A stretch of DNA of 64,000 bases from Bacteroidota bacterium (lineage in GTDB: Bacteria; Bacteroidota; Bacteroidia; B-17B0; Aurantibacillaceae), in the NCBI GenBank assembly GCA_005787585.1, contig SYAL01000037.1, positions 1 through 64,000 on the forward strand. Reading direction: 5' to 3'. The notes under the pieces are model-generated. The model searched no databases, was not told the DNA's origin, and worked only from the letters and a program-made list of their open reading frames with translations. The position numbers and the translations under genes were made by a program. Of this stretch, positions 27,387 to 37,459 are shown piece after piece. Each line of letters opens with the position of its first letter. The stretch's first letter is position 1.

Positions 27387-27515
27387 GATTTTATTTATTT
27401 AGTTTAATAAAACAATCTTAGTTATTTTTAATTAAAAATCAAAATTTCTTTTATTTACTATTCCACAATAAAAAATGAATTTAAAACAGAATTTTATTTT
27501 TATAATAAATAATTT

Positions 27516-28823
27516 TTAATTTTTCTTTCGCAAACTCACTACAATAGGAACTCCACTAAAATCATATGCTTCGCGAATTTTGTTTTCAAGAAATCGTTTA
27601 TAAGCCTCGGTTACATATTGAGGCAAATTGCAATAAAACATAAATAAAGCTTCTGTTTTAAGTTGAGTAATATATTTTATTTTCACGTATTTACCTTTAG
27701 TGGCTTGAGGTGGAGTTTTTTCGATAACTGATAATAAATAATCATTTAGCTGTCGCGTAGGGATATGTCGGGTTTTATTTTCATAAACTTGCATAGCCAC
27801 ATCTACCGCTTTCATTATTCGTTGCTTATCCAATACAGAAATAAATAAAATTGGAATGTCTTTAAATGGGGCAATGCGTTCTCGTATTTTTTCTTCAAAT
27901 TCTTTTGCTGTTTTTGTATCTTTTTCTATTAAATCCCACTTATTTACTATTATTGCTAATCCTTTTCTATTTCTTTCAATTAAACTTAAAATACTTAAAT
28001 CTTGAGCCTCAACACCATCTTGAGCATCTATCATTAATAAACACACATCACTGCTTTCTATGGCGTGAATAGTTCGCATCACACTGTAAAACTCTAAATC
28101 TTCATGAACTTTAGCTTTTTTGCGCATACCTGCTGTATCAACCAACCAAAAATCATGACCAAATTTTGAATATCTAGTATTTATGGTATCTCTTGTTGTA
28201 CCTGCTACCGCCGTAACAATATTTCTTTCTTCTCCAAGTAAAGCATTGGTTAAAGAAGATTTTCCAACATTTGGTCTGCCTACAATCGCTACTCTGGGAA
28301 TTGTAATTTCTTCTAATCCTTTTTCATCATTTGGTAATATTTTAACTAATGCATCTAATAAATCACCAGTTCCACTTCCACTGATAGCTGAAATTGGATA
28401 AACTTCGCCTAGTCCAAATTGATAAAATTCTGCTGAGTAAGCTGCTTTTTCGTGACTATCTACTTTATTAGCAACAATTAAAGATGGCTTTTTACTTTTT
28501 CTAATAATGTTAGCAACTTCAGTATCAAATGAAGTGACACCCTCAATAACATCAACAACAAATAATAAAGCAGAAGATTCCTCAATGGCAATTTTTACTT
28601 GTTTTCTAATTTCACCCTCAAAAATATCATCGCTACCTTTTATATAACCTCCAGTATCTATAACACTAAATTCAACACCCTGCCATTCTGCTTTTCCATA
28701 ATGTCTGTCTCTGGTAACGCCAGATACCTCGTCAACAATAGCTTGTCTTGTTTCTGTTAATCGATTAAAAAGTGTAGATTTTCCTACGTTTGGCCGTCCT
28801 ACTATGGCTACTATATTTGGCAT
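27516..28823 (-). CDS. der: Ribosome biogenesis GTPase Der (EngA)
   Basis: 435 residues with two tandem G domains and a C-terminal KH-like domain, the typical Der length. First G domain: [14 protein letters not shown] (G1), DTGGY (G3), NKVD (G4). Second: [29 protein letters not shown]. The KH-like end ([27 protein letters not shown]) follows. Der is an essential GTPase for 50S subunit assembly, cytosolic. Divergent from the giant T9SS gene across a 172-bp gap. Confidence 0.97.
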   Translation of the reverse strand: MPNIVAIVGRPNVGKSTLFNRLTETRQAIVDEVSGVTRDRHYGKAEWQGVEFSVIDTGGYIKGSDDIFEGEIRKQVKIAIEESSALLFVVDVIEGVTSFDTEVANIIRKSKKPSLIVANKVDSHEKAAYSAEFYQFGLGEVYPISAISGSGTGDLLDALVKILPNDEKGLEEITIPRVAIVGRPNVGKSSLTNALLGEERNIVTAVAGTTRDTINTRYSKFGHDFWLVDTAGMRKKAKVHEDLEFYSVMRTIHAIESSDVCLLMIDAQDGVEAQDLSILSLIERNRKGLAIIVNKWDLIEKDTKTAKEFEEKIRERIAPFKDIPILFISVLDKQRIMKAVDVAMQVYENKTRHIPTRQLNDYLLSVIEKTPPQATKGKYVKIKYITQLKTEALFMFYCNLPQYVTEAYKRFLENKIREAYDFSGVPIVVSLRKKN

Positions 28824-28960
28824 AAGCTTGTAAAGGTACTAAAATTATGTCTATAATATTGATTCATTTTTCGTATAAATATTTTAAAAATTTAATAACA
28901 CAGAAAAAAAATATTTTCATTTTTATATTTTTTTACTGCTTTTTTTTACATTCTAAACTT

Positions 28961-28991
28961 TTGTAAAATATTGCTTTTTAAATTACATTTG
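28961..28991 (+). promoter_or_regulatory. Promoter of the giant T9SS type B gene
   Basis: TTG (28961-28963), 20 bases, then TACATTTG (28984-28991) match the Bacteroidota housekeeping promoter. The ATG at 28996 begins only 5 bases after the -7 box, so the transcript is predicted to be leaderless or nearly so. Confidence 0.55.
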
Positions 28992-28995
28992 ATTT

Positions 28996-31900
28996 ATGTT
29001 AAAACAAATTCTCTGTTTATGTTTTACCTTATTTTGTGTGGTTTCAAACTTCGCACAAAACTTAGCATTAAATAAATTAACTACTCCATATATAAATCCA
29101 ACTTTAAAATTTACCGAAAATATTGGGCAGTGGAATTCTAGTATTTTATTTCGTGCACAACTAGATGGAGGTGCTTTGTATATAGAAAATGACGGATTAA
29201 CTTTTAGTTTTTACGATAAAATAAAATATAGAAGCATTCACCATGGTGGAATTTCAAAAGGGATTTATAAAGATTTTAATATACCCTGTCATGCTTACAA
29301 AATAAAATTTCAAGGCGCTAACAGTCCAACTTTTATTAAAAAAGAACAAGCAGGAAGTGATTATGAAAATTTTTTTATTGGAAATAATCCGCAAAAATGG
29401 AAAGGTTATGTAAAAAATTATCATCAAGTTACACTTAATTCTATTTATAATGGAATCGATTACGAACTTTTAACATCAGTTTCTGGGGTAAAATATAATT
29501 TTCATGTTGCCCCAAATGCAAATCCGGAAAATATTAAGTTAAGTTATGAAGGAGTAAAAGATATTAAGCTTAAAGATGATATATTATATTTAAAGCTAGA
29601 AGTAAATGAAGTCATTGAACAAAAACCATATGCTTACCAAAATATTAATGGAAATATTACAGTTGTGCCTTGCCAATATAAATTTAAAGATAAAGTGTTA
29701 AGTTTCGAGTTTCCTCAAGATTACAATCATGAATATTCTTTGATAATAGACCCTGTTTTAATTTTTGCAGCACAATCAGGTTCTATTGCCGATAATTTTG
29801 GAATGACAGCTACTTATGACGCTTCAGGTAATTTATATTCAGGCGGAACTATTTTTAACAATGGATACCCAACTACATTGGGTGTTTTTTCTACTTCCTT
29901 TACTGGCTCTGTAAGTGCTGGCATTACAGATCTTGTTATTACTAAATATAATACTTTAGGCAATTCCTTAATCTATTCAACTTATTTAGGTGGTTCTCAA
30001 GCCGAAATTGTAACTAGTTTAATTACTGATAGCGCTAATAATTTATATTTATATGGCGCTACAAGCTCAACTAATTTTCCGATGCCACTTTCTACATATG
30101 ATAATACGTTTAATGGTGGAAGTTTTTTAAGTTTTCAATTTAATGGTACAACATTTAATAATGGAACTGATATTTTTGTTGCTAAACTTAATAGTACAGG
30201 TAGTTCTTTGCTTGGTGCAACATATATGGGGGGCAGTGCAAATGATGGAGTTAATTATAATAATTTTGCGCCTCAATTTCATACGGTATACCCTTGTTCT
30301 GCTCCAAATGGTATTAGTCTTGTAAATGAATATCCAGCCGATTCGCTTCAATATAATTATGGCGATCAATACCGCGGCGAAATTCAATTAGATAAAAATG
30401 GTTTTGTTTATGTTACCAGCTCTACAAAGTCAAATAATTTCCCTGTTCTCAACCCTTTTCAAAATAGTTTAAGTGGGGTTCAAGATGCAGTTGTTTTTAA
30501 GTTAAATAGTAATCTATCTTCATTAGTTTGGAGTTCATATTTGGGAGGTAGTGGTAACGATGCAGGTTATTCATTAATTGTGGATGATACTTTGCAAACC
30601 TATGTTACTGGAGGAACTTACAGTAGTAATTTTCCAGTAGTTTCAGGTTGTTATCAAACTAGTCCTGGTGGAGGTAAAGCGGATGGATATTTGGCTAAAA
30701 TAAATGCTGCAGGTAATCAAATTTTAAAAGCGACTTATATTGGTACCGCTAGTTATGATCAAAGTTATTTTGTACAAAGCGATCGAATTGGCCGTATTTA
30801 TGTGTTTGGACAATCCCTCGGTTCAATGTCTGTTAGCCCAGGAGTTTATTCTAATAATGGTTCTCGTCAATTTATTATGCGATTTAACAATCAGTTAACA
30901 AATTTAAATCTCTCAACTGTGATAGGAAGTTCACAAGCTAGTTTAGATATTTCTCCATCTTCTTTTTGTGTTGATAAATGTAGTGGATCGATTATTTTAT
31001 CTGGCTGGGGAGGAAGTATTATCAATTGTTCAAACCTCAATAATATGCCTGTTACACTAGGTGCTTTTCAAACATCAGCTCCAAATAATCATGATTTTTA
31101 TTTGATGGTTTTATATCCAAATTTTTCTGGCTTAAAATATGGTTCGTATTTTGGAGGAAGTTTATCTGATGAACATGTTGATGGAGGAACTTCTCGTATA
31201 AACGAACAAGGGGTTTTATTTCAATCTGTTTGTGCTGGTTGTGGAGGTAATGATGATTTTCCTGTAACTCCCGGATCGTGGCCAAATAATGGTGCAAATG
31301 TCAATCTAAGTAATAATTGTAATAATGGTGTCTTTAAATTTAATTTAGAACCAAGAGTTAAGTCTACAATTGCCATTAGTTCAACCGCTGGTTGTGCTCC
31401 AAAAACAGTTACACTCTCAAATATAGGTTCTCCTGGTGTTAAATATTTATGGAATTTTGGCGGCGGAATAAATGATACAACTTCTCAAATTATAAATCCT
31501 GTTAAAACATTTTCTGTTCCAGGAAATTATACTGTTACTTTATTGCTAGTTGAAAATCAGTTTTGTTTTTATAGAGACAGTTCTCAAATAGTTATTCAAG
31601 TGGTTGCGCCCCCGAACGCAACGTTAAATCTTAATACAACTTTGTGCAGTAATACAGTTAATTTGAGTCAAATTTCAACTGGTAATTTCGGACCAAACCC
31701 TTTTTTATGGAATTTTGGTAATGGGGTTACCACGAATTCAACAAGCACTCCTTTTTATACTTATCCTAGTAATGGTATTTATACTATTTCTTTAACGGCT
31801 ACAGATATATATAGTTGCACTGTTGTAAAAACTATAACCGTTTCTGTTTTTAATTTTACTCCTTCTGTTATTTCAAATACTTCTATTTGTCAAGGCGCAT

Positions 31901-33576
31901 CAATCACTTTAACCGCCAATGGAGGCAACAGCTATTCGTGGTCTCCTGCATCCACATTAAACAATAGTTTAATAGCAAATCCATTAGCAAATCCAACAAC
32001 AAATATTATTTACACTGTTAACATATTAAATAATTCATCTGGTTTTAATTGTATTAAAACTCTTACCACTCAAGTTTTAATTAACCCTATCCCAAATGCC
32101 AGTTTTTCCTTTTCTAATATACCTTGTTCTAATTCAGTTTCATTAACTAATAATTCAAGTGGAAATTTTGGTTCTATTCCATTTAGTTGGAATTTCGGAA
32201 ACGGAAGTCCCATTAATAATTTTTTTGCTCCCTCATATGCTTATCCTATAACTGGAACTTATAATATTAGTTTATTGGCTACAGGTTTAAATGGATGTTC
32301 CAGTCTCGTTACACAAACAATATCTATTCTAAATTTTTCTCCAACAGTTATAAATAGTGCTTCTATTTGTAATGGTACTTCGTATACTCTTAATTCGAGT
32401 GGAGGTAATTCATATACATGGGTTCCTGTAACCGGATTAAACTTAAACAATATACCTAACCCAGTTGCTAATCCGAGTATTAGCACTATTTATTCGGTTA
32501 ATATTTCAAATAATACTTTTGGTTTTAATTGTATAAAATCATTAACCACTCAAATTACAGTAAATCCTAAACCAACCAGTAATTTTAGTTTTTCGGCAAA
32601 TCCCTGTGGAGGCTCTGTATCTTTTTTTGATTTGTCGTATGACGATGTTGAAATTTGGCGCTGGACTTTAACGCCGCTTATAACAAGCACACTTCAAAAT
32701 CCCTATAATTATTATCCTTATGGAGGAACCTATACAGTCAGTTTATTGGTAACAAATAGTTTTGGTTGTAAAGATAAAATCGATAAAATAATACAAGTGC
32801 AAACTCCACCAAATTTATCTGTTAGTAATCATGCCACAATTTGTATAGGTGCTCAATCACAATTAATGGCTTTTGGTGGAATCTCCTATCAATGGTTTCC
32901 AAATCAATCGCTAGATTTTCCTTTATTATATAATCCAAATGCTTCTCCACTTGTAACCACAGATTATTCGGTAGTTATTACTACATCAAATTCAATATCA
33001 GGATATCCTTGTCAATATACTTTGGTAACTAGAGTTAATGTTGAAGAGTTATCAATTTTACCAATCAAAGTTAATGCTAACCCTCCATTGGTGCTTCAAG
33101 GAAATTCTACTACACTCAGTTACATTGGCTCTAATGGCGTAACAATTACTTGGTATCCTCTCAATACAACGATTCCTGCTATTGGTTATAATGTTTTAGC
33201 TTATCCAATTCAGCCAACTACCTATACTGCAATGATTGCTAAAGGGCCATGTTTTGAGAAAGTTTTAGTTTATGTAGATATTTATAATGATGATTGTCTC
33301 AATTCTGATTTTTTTATACCCAATACTTTTACACCAAACAGCGATCAACAAAATGATATATTTTTAGTTAGAGGTTTAAAAGTAGATTTATTTTCTTTTG
33401 CTATCTATAATCGTTGGGGAGAAATGGTTTTTGAAAGCAATGATATTAATAAAGGTTGGGATGGAACTTATAAAAATAAACCAGCTGATGTTGGTGTATT
33501 TGGATGGTATCTAAAAGTAAAATGCATTGGTGGCAAAGAAACTTTTAAAAAAGGAAATGTTACATTAATTAGATAA
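28996..33576 (+). CDS. Giant secreted DUF7948/SBBP-repeat/PKD protein with T9SS type B sorting domain
   Basis: 1526 residues. Signal peptide to about 22 (VVSNFAQN). A DUF7948-like N-terminal region (about 38-255) starts FTENIGQWNSSILFRAQLDGGAL. A beta-propeller-like stretch of SBBP repeats (about 260-770) has YSTYLGGSQAE, WSSYLGGSGNDAGYS and SYFGGSLSDE. PKD/Ig-like repeats (about 790-1400) show WNFGGG, WNFGNG and SICQGASITL. The C-terminal CHU_C type B sorting domain (about 1430-1526) has FIPNTFTPNSDQQNDIF, IYNRWGEMVFES and GWDGTYKN. Such proteins are exported by T9SS and linked to adhesion or motility in some relatives; the exact role here is unknown. No operator precedes it. Confidence 0.88.
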   Translation: MLKQILCLCFTLFCVVSNFAQNLALNKLTTPYINPTLKFTENIGQWNSSILFRAQLDGGALYIENDGLTFSFYDKIKYRSIHHGGISKGIYKDFNIPCHAYKIKFQGANSPTFIKKEQAGSDYENFFIGNNPQKWKGYVKNYHQVTLNSIYNGIDYELLTSVSGVKYNFHVAPNANPENIKLSYEGVKDIKLKDDILYLKLEVNEVIEQKPYAYQNINGNITVVPCQYKFKDKVLSFEFPQDYNHEYSLIIDPVLIFAAQSGSIADNFGMTATYDASGNLYSGGTIFNNGYPTTLGVFSTSFTGSVSAGITDLVITKYNTLGNSLIYSTYLGGSQAEIVTSLITDSANNLYLYGATSSTNFPMPLSTYDNTFNGGSFLSFQFNGTTFNNGTDIFVAKLNSTGSSLLGATYMGGSANDGVNYNNFAPQFHTVYPCSAPNGISLVNEYPADSLQYNYGDQYRGEIQLDKNGFVYVTSSTKSNNFPVLNPFQNSLSGVQDAVVFKLNSNLSSLVWSSYLGGSGNDAGYSLIVDDTLQTYVTGGTYSSNFPVVSGCYQTSPGGGKADGYLAKINAAGNQILKATYIGTASYDQSYFVQSDRIGRIYVFGQSLGSMSVSPGVYSNNGSRQFIMRFNNQLTNLNLSTVIGSSQASLDISPSSFCVDKCSGSIILSGWGGSIINCSNLNNMPVTLGAFQTSAPNNHDFYLMVLYPNFSGLKYGSYFGGSLSDEHVDGGTSRINEQGVLFQSVCAGCGGNDDFPVTPGSWPNNGANVNLSNNCNNGVFKFNLEPRVKSTIAISSTAGCAPKTVTLSNIGSPGVKYLWNFGGGINDTTSQIINPVKTFSVPGNYTVTLLLVENQFCFYRDSSQIVIQVVAPPNATLNLNTTLCSNTVNLSQISTGNFGPNPFLWNFGNGVTTNSTSTPFYTYPSNGIYTISLTATDIYSCTVVKTITVSVFNFTPSVISNTSICQGASITLTANGGNSYSWSPASTLNNSLIANPLANPTTNIIYTVNILNNSSGFNCIKTLTTQVLINPIPNASFSFSNIPCSNSVSLTNNSSGNFGSIPFSWNFGNGSPINNFFAPSYAYPITGTYNISLLATGLNGCSSLVTQTISILNFSPTVINSASICNGTSYTLNSSGGNSYTWVPVTGLNLNNIPNPVANPSISTIYSVNISNNTFGFNCIKSLTTQITVNPKPTSNFSFSANPCGGSVSFFDLSYDDVEIWRWTLTPLITSTLQNPYNYYPYGGTYTVSLLVTNSFGCKDKIDKIIQVQTPPNLSVSNHATICIGAQSQLMAFGGISYQWFPNQSLDFPLLYNPNASPLVTTDYSVVITTSNSISGYPCQYTLVTRVNVEELSILPIKVNANPPLVLQGNSTTLSYIGSNGVTITWYPLNTTIPAIGYNVLAYPIQPTTYTAMIAKGPCFEKVLVYVDIYNDDCLNSDFFIPNTFTPNSDQQNDIFLVRGLKVDLFSFAIYNRWGEMVFESNDINKGWDGTYKNKPADVGVFGWYLKVKCIGGKETFKKGNVTLIR

Positions 33577-33630
33577 CAAAAAAACTAAATAATATTAAAA
33601 AAAAAGCATTAAATTTACCTTTCTCATATG

Positions 33631-33704
33631 GTAGGTATAGCTCAGTTGGTTAGAGCATCGGTTTGTGGTACCGAGGGTCGTGGGTTCGAGCCCCATTACT
33701 TACC
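33631..33704 (+). tRNA. tRNA-His (GTG)
   Basis: Complete cloverleaf: acceptor GTAGGTA/TACTTAC with one G-U pair, D-stem GCTC/GAGC, anticodon stem TCGGT/ACCGA with loop TTGTGGT (anticodon GTG at 33665-33667), and a T-arm with TTCGAGC. G at 33630 can serve as the G-1 that histidyl-tRNA synthetase needs, opposite C73 at 33704. CCA is not encoded. A hairpin terminator follows directly. Confidence 0.95.
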
Positions 33705-33705
33705 C

Positions 33706-33742
33706 AAAAAAGTTTGTTTCAATTTCGAAACAAACTTTTTTT
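33706..33742 (+). terminator. Terminator of tRNA-His
   Basis: AAAAAAGTTTGTTTC, a 6-base loop, and GAAACAAACTTTTTT form a long stem ending in a T-run two bases after the tRNA. Confidence 0.85.
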
Positions 33743-33831
33743 ATGATTTTTTTTTAATTATATTTTATAATCGCTTATTAATTTGATACGAAAAGAGTGC
33801 TGCCTGAGTAATTATAATATTTGATTATTTT

Positions 33832-34947
33832 ATGGAACCCCTAAAAAATATGTTTAATGGTTTGTTTTACAAATCGATTGCTGATGAATTTACTAAGCTA
33901 AATTTTGGCTTTGATTCTAAATCGTTTTTGAAAGAATGTAATTATAATTTAGAAAGTTTGTCCTTAAGTCAGCGTTTACGTCAAACCACATTGACCCTTA
34001 AAAACCATTTACCTGATGATTACCAAAAGGCAATCAATTTAATGAAGATTGTAATTACTAAATCTAAGCCTGGATATACTAATTTAATTTTTCCAGATTA
34101 TGTTGGTTTATTTGGTCATCAAGATTTTAAAATATCTATGCAAGCACTCAAATATTTTACACAATTTGGATCTTCCGAGTTTGCAATTAGAGAGTTTTTG
34201 AAAAAAGATTTTAATAAAACTATTTTGGTGATGCAAAAATGGGCAACAAATGAGAATCATCATGTTAGACGTTTATCTTCAGAAGGTTCTCGCCCCAGAT
34301 TGCCATGGTCCTTCAAGTTAGATGAGGTAATAATAAATCCAAAAAAAACCAAATTAATTTTAGAGACTTTAAAAACAGATACTTCTTTGTATGTTAAAAA
34401 ATCTGTTGCTAATCATTTAAATGATATTTCTAAACAACATCCTGATTACATTATAGATCTTTTAAAAAGTTGGGATAGGAATAACATAAATACTTATTGG
34501 ATAGCAAAACATGCTTGCAGAAACCTAATTAAAAAAGGTGATTTAAAAACCTTAGCAATTTTTAATTTTGAAAGTGAGGTAAAAATAAAAATAATTAATT
34601 TTAGGTTGAATTCTAAAATAATAGAATTAGGAGACTATTTAAGGTTTGAATTTGATATTTTATCTTTAAAGAATAATCATCAAAAATTAGTGGTAGATTA
34701 TAGCATATATTACCCCTCAATAAAAACCGTAAAAAAACATAAAATATTTAAGTTAAAAGAGTTTAATTTAAAATCAAAACAAGAAATTCATATTTCTAAA
34801 AAACAAATATTTAAAGATTTCTCAATTAGAAAACATAAAGAAGGTCTTTATAAATTAGTTCTTTTTGTAAACGGAAAAGAATATTTTAAGTGCGATTTTA
34901 TAATTAAAAATGCTTATCCACTTAAACAAGGTCGTTTTATTGAATAA
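33832..34947 (+). CDS. AlkC-like HEAT-repeat DNA alkylation repair protein with C-terminal Ig-like domain
   Basis: 371 residues. The N-terminal two thirds (about 1-245) are helical repeats with the AlkC/AlkD-family segment HHVRRLSSEGSRPRLPW near residues 143-159, a hallmark of the AlkC branch of HEAT-like 3-methyladenine/3-methylcytosine DNA glycosylases. The last 120 residues turn beta-rich (VDYSIYYPSIK, GLYKLVLFVNGKEYF) and look like an immunoglobulin-type domain, which some AlkC members carry. Predicted cytosolic; excises or removes N3-methyl bases. Single gene after tRNA-His, about 90 bp beyond the terminator. Confident on family, less so on activity. Confidence 0.78.
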   Translation: MEPLKNMFNGLFYKSIADEFTKLNFGFDSKSFLKECNYNLESLSLSQRLRQTTLTLKNHLPDDYQKAINLMKIVITKSKPGYTNLIFPDYVGLFGHQDFKISMQALKYFTQFGSSEFAIREFLKKDFNKTILVMQKWATNENHHVRRLSSEGSRPRLPWSFKLDEVIINPKKTKLILETLKTDTSLYVKKSVANHLNDISKQHPDYIIDLLKSWDRNNINTYWIAKHACRNLIKKGDLKTLAIFNFESEVKIKIINFRLNSKIIELGDYLRFEFDILSLKNNHQKLVVDYSIYYPSIKTVKKHKIFKLKEFNLKSKQEIHISKKQIFKDFSIRKHKEGLYKLVLFVNGKEYFKCDFIIKNAYPLKQGRFIE

Positions 34948-35046
34948 ATTTGTTTAATATTTAAATTTCTTTAATTTTACATTTGTTTACAAATTAGTGA
35001 ACAGAAAATCGTATCTCTAAAAAAGTAAATTATTTAAATCATAATT

Positions 35047-37374
35047 ATGAAAAATAAAACAAACTTATTATTAATTTTTTTTGTGTTTCTTTACCTAAAT
35101 GGATTAGCTCAAGTACCCACCTTTTTCAACACTAATACCATGTCTGGTGCTAATACTTTTCCATTAGGAAATACTGGTCTTTCTAGAAAAGTTCAATGGT
35201 TTATCCCCCCAAATTCTTTAGGTGCAGTTACTGTTGGTAATAATATTACCGACGTTTACTTTCAAACTGGAAGTACAGGAACTTGGACATATCCTATTTT
35301 AAATGTTAAGTTAAAAGTTGGCTCAGGAACTGGATTAACTAGTTTTGGAGGAGGCCCTATTGAACCAGGCATGATTACAGTTTATTCGGCTGTTAATCAA
35401 GTTGTAAATGCTACTACAGGTGGTTGGATAAAATTTACTTTAAATACCCCTTTTTCTTATAACCCAGCATTACCTTTGATAGTTGAACTCGAGCATAATT
35501 CAACTTCTGGTGGTCCTTCTGTTTATCAAGCAGTTAGTATTCCTGGGCCTGGCAACGGTCGTCAGTGGGCAGATTATAATGTTGGTAATGTAACTGGCGT
35601 AGGTACTCAACAAATTAATTTTGGAATAGATGTATTCCCAGCAACTCCTTGTACTGGTGCTCCTGGTCCAAATTCAGTTGTAACTCCTACTTATGAAATT
35701 TGTCCTGGGGCATCTCAATTATTGAGTCTTGCGAGTCCATATTTGTTTGGAGGAATTTCATATCAATGGCAATCTTCTAATACATCTTCAGTTGGTCCTT
35801 GGGTTTCGATTCCAAATGCAACATTAAATTCATACTCAGTTCCAAACTTTTCGGCAACTTCATTTTATCAAGCCATCGTTACCTGTTCAAATAGTAATCA
35901 AAGCACAATATCTTCTCCAGCCCAATTAAATATTGCCGGAACTACCACAGCTAGTTTACCTTTTGTTGAAAGCTTTGAAAATTTAAATTTTAATAATCAA
36001 TTACCAAATTGTTCTTGGTCATCAACCAGCACAGGTACTGTTTGTCAAACTTATACCTCACCTGCTAATGCAAATAGAAATGCACGAACAGGAAATAAAT
36101 TTGCAGCTTTTAATGCTTCAAGCGGTTCGTTTTTTACAAATGGTATTCAATTAAATACGGGTATAACCTACTCAACATCTTTGTGGTTTAAAACAGATTT
36201 TTCCGGAGCATTTTTAAATTGGTCTAATTTATCTATTTCTACAGGAACTTCGCAGTCTCCTGTAGGACAATTTACTATTGCCTCAACAACTGGCCCTGTT
36301 GTTTCACCTTCATATGTATCTTTGTCCAATACATTTACTGTTGGTTCCTCTGGATTATATTATTTTGGTATTTCTGCAACTTCTACCGCGGCAGGTGCAC
36401 CTTACTTAGTTTGGGATGATTTCGAAGTAATAGCACCCTGCCAATTAAACCCTTCTTCCTTATCAATCAGCTCTCCGATTTCAACAATTTGTGCCGGTCA
36501 GTCGATACTCTTAAGTGTTTCGGGTGCTGCAAATTCATACTCTTGGAATAATGGAGCTACAGGTAGTTCAATAAATGTTTCTCCTGTTATAAATACAACA
36601 TTTGTAGTAACCGGAACTTCAACTTTAACAGGCTGTGTTAATTCTGCCTCAAAACTTATTTCTGTTAATCCTTCACCTATAATTTCTATTTTATCTGCTA
36701 ATCAATCTGTTTGTTTTGGCTCTTCTTTAACTTTGTTAGCCAACGGTGCTAATAGTTATTTATGGAGTAATGGATCAACAAGTCAGATTATAGTTGTTTC
36801 TCCTAATTCAAGTACAACTTACTCTGTTTATGGTTCAAATAGCTATGGTTGCAACGCATCAGCAACTCAATTTATTAGTGTTATTCCTCTTCCTGTAATT
36901 GTTGCTACTAGTGTTCCATCATCTATCTGTAGAGGAGAAGTTGCTACTTTAGTAGGAAGCGGTGCATTAACTTACACTTGGGTTTCTTCTTCAAGCTATT
37001 TAATGGGAGACCAAGTAAACGTATCTCCAAATTCTTCAACCACTTATTCTGTTTCAGGAACAAATAATGGCTGCACATCATCTGCTTTTGTTTCTTTGGT
37101 TGTATCACCTTGTGTTGGAATAAATACCTTAATTGACAAAGATAATCTTGTTTATGTGTACCCTAATCCGAGCTCTTCTGAATTAAAGATAGAATTGGCA
37201 AATAATGCTCGATTTGATTTTGAGATAATCGATTTAACAGGTAGAGTTGTTTTAGATAAATTGGTAAATGATAAAACACAAACAGTTAACATTAGCTTTT
37301 TACCCAATGGTATTTATTATGTGAAAGTAAAATATGATGATTTTACGAAGATTATTAAATTCATTAAATACTAA
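35047..37374 (+). CDS. T9SS-secreted multi-domain protein, paralogue A
   Basis: 775 residues: signal peptide (to about 21, ending LNGLAQ), an N-terminal beta-sandwich (about 23-200; GLSRKVQWFIPPNSLG), an Ig-like domain (about 205-300; ICPGASQLLSLAS), a lectin-like jelly-roll (about 302-470; FVESFENLNF, SWSSTSTG, GLYYFGISATS, LVWDDFEVIAPC), Ig-like repeats (about 475-690; ICAGQSI, VCFGSSL, ICRGEVA) and a type A sorting domain (about 695-775; VYPNPSSSELKI, ending IIKFIKY). From the Ig-like domain to the end it matches its downstream neighbour almost segment by segment. A TACATTTG box lies at 34978-34985. No enzyme motif seen; adhesion or surface binding is plausible. Confidence 0.75.
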   Translation: MKNKTNLLLIFFVFLYLNGLAQVPTFFNTNTMSGANTFPLGNTGLSRKVQWFIPPNSLGAVTVGNNITDVYFQTGSTGTWTYPILNVKLKVGSGTGLTSFGGGPIEPGMITVYSAVNQVVNATTGGWIKFTLNTPFSYNPALPLIVELEHNSTSGGPSVYQAVSIPGPGNGRQWADYNVGNVTGVGTQQINFGIDVFPATPCTGAPGPNSVVTPTYEICPGASQLLSLASPYLFGGISYQWQSSNTSSVGPWVSIPNATLNSYSVPNFSATSFYQAIVTCSNSNQSTISSPAQLNIAGTTTASLPFVESFENLNFNNQLPNCSWSSTSTGTVCQTYTSPANANRNARTGNKFAAFNASSGSFFTNGIQLNTGITYSTSLWFKTDFSGAFLNWSNLSISTGTSQSPVGQFTIASTTGPVVSPSYVSLSNTFTVGSSGLYYFGISATSTAAGAPYLVWDDFEVIAPCQLNPSSLSISSPISTICAGQSILLSVSGAANSYSWNNGATGSSINVSPVINTTFVVTGTSTLTGCVNSASKLISVNPSPIISILSANQSVCFGSSLTLLANGANSYLWSNGSTSQIIVVSPNSSTTYSVYGSNSYGCNASATQFISVIPLPVIVATSVPSSICRGEVATLVGSGALTYTWVSSSSYLMGDQVNVSPNSSTTYSVSGTNNGCTSSAFVSLVVSPCVGINTLIDKDNLVYVYPNPSSSELKIELANNARFDFEIIDLTGRVVLDKLVNDKTQTVNISFLPNGIYYVKVKYDDFTKIIKFIKY

Positions 37375-37459
37375 AATAAAAAATAACTAAAATTTAATAT
37401 AAATAATTTTGCTAATTTAATTTTTATTTCTTACCTTACCCAAACAAAAAAAACTAAAT

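Noticed and set aside
30127-30387. Minus-strand frame inside the giant T9SS gene
   Set aside because: Shadow of beta-propeller repeats, with low-complexity isoleucine and lysine composition.
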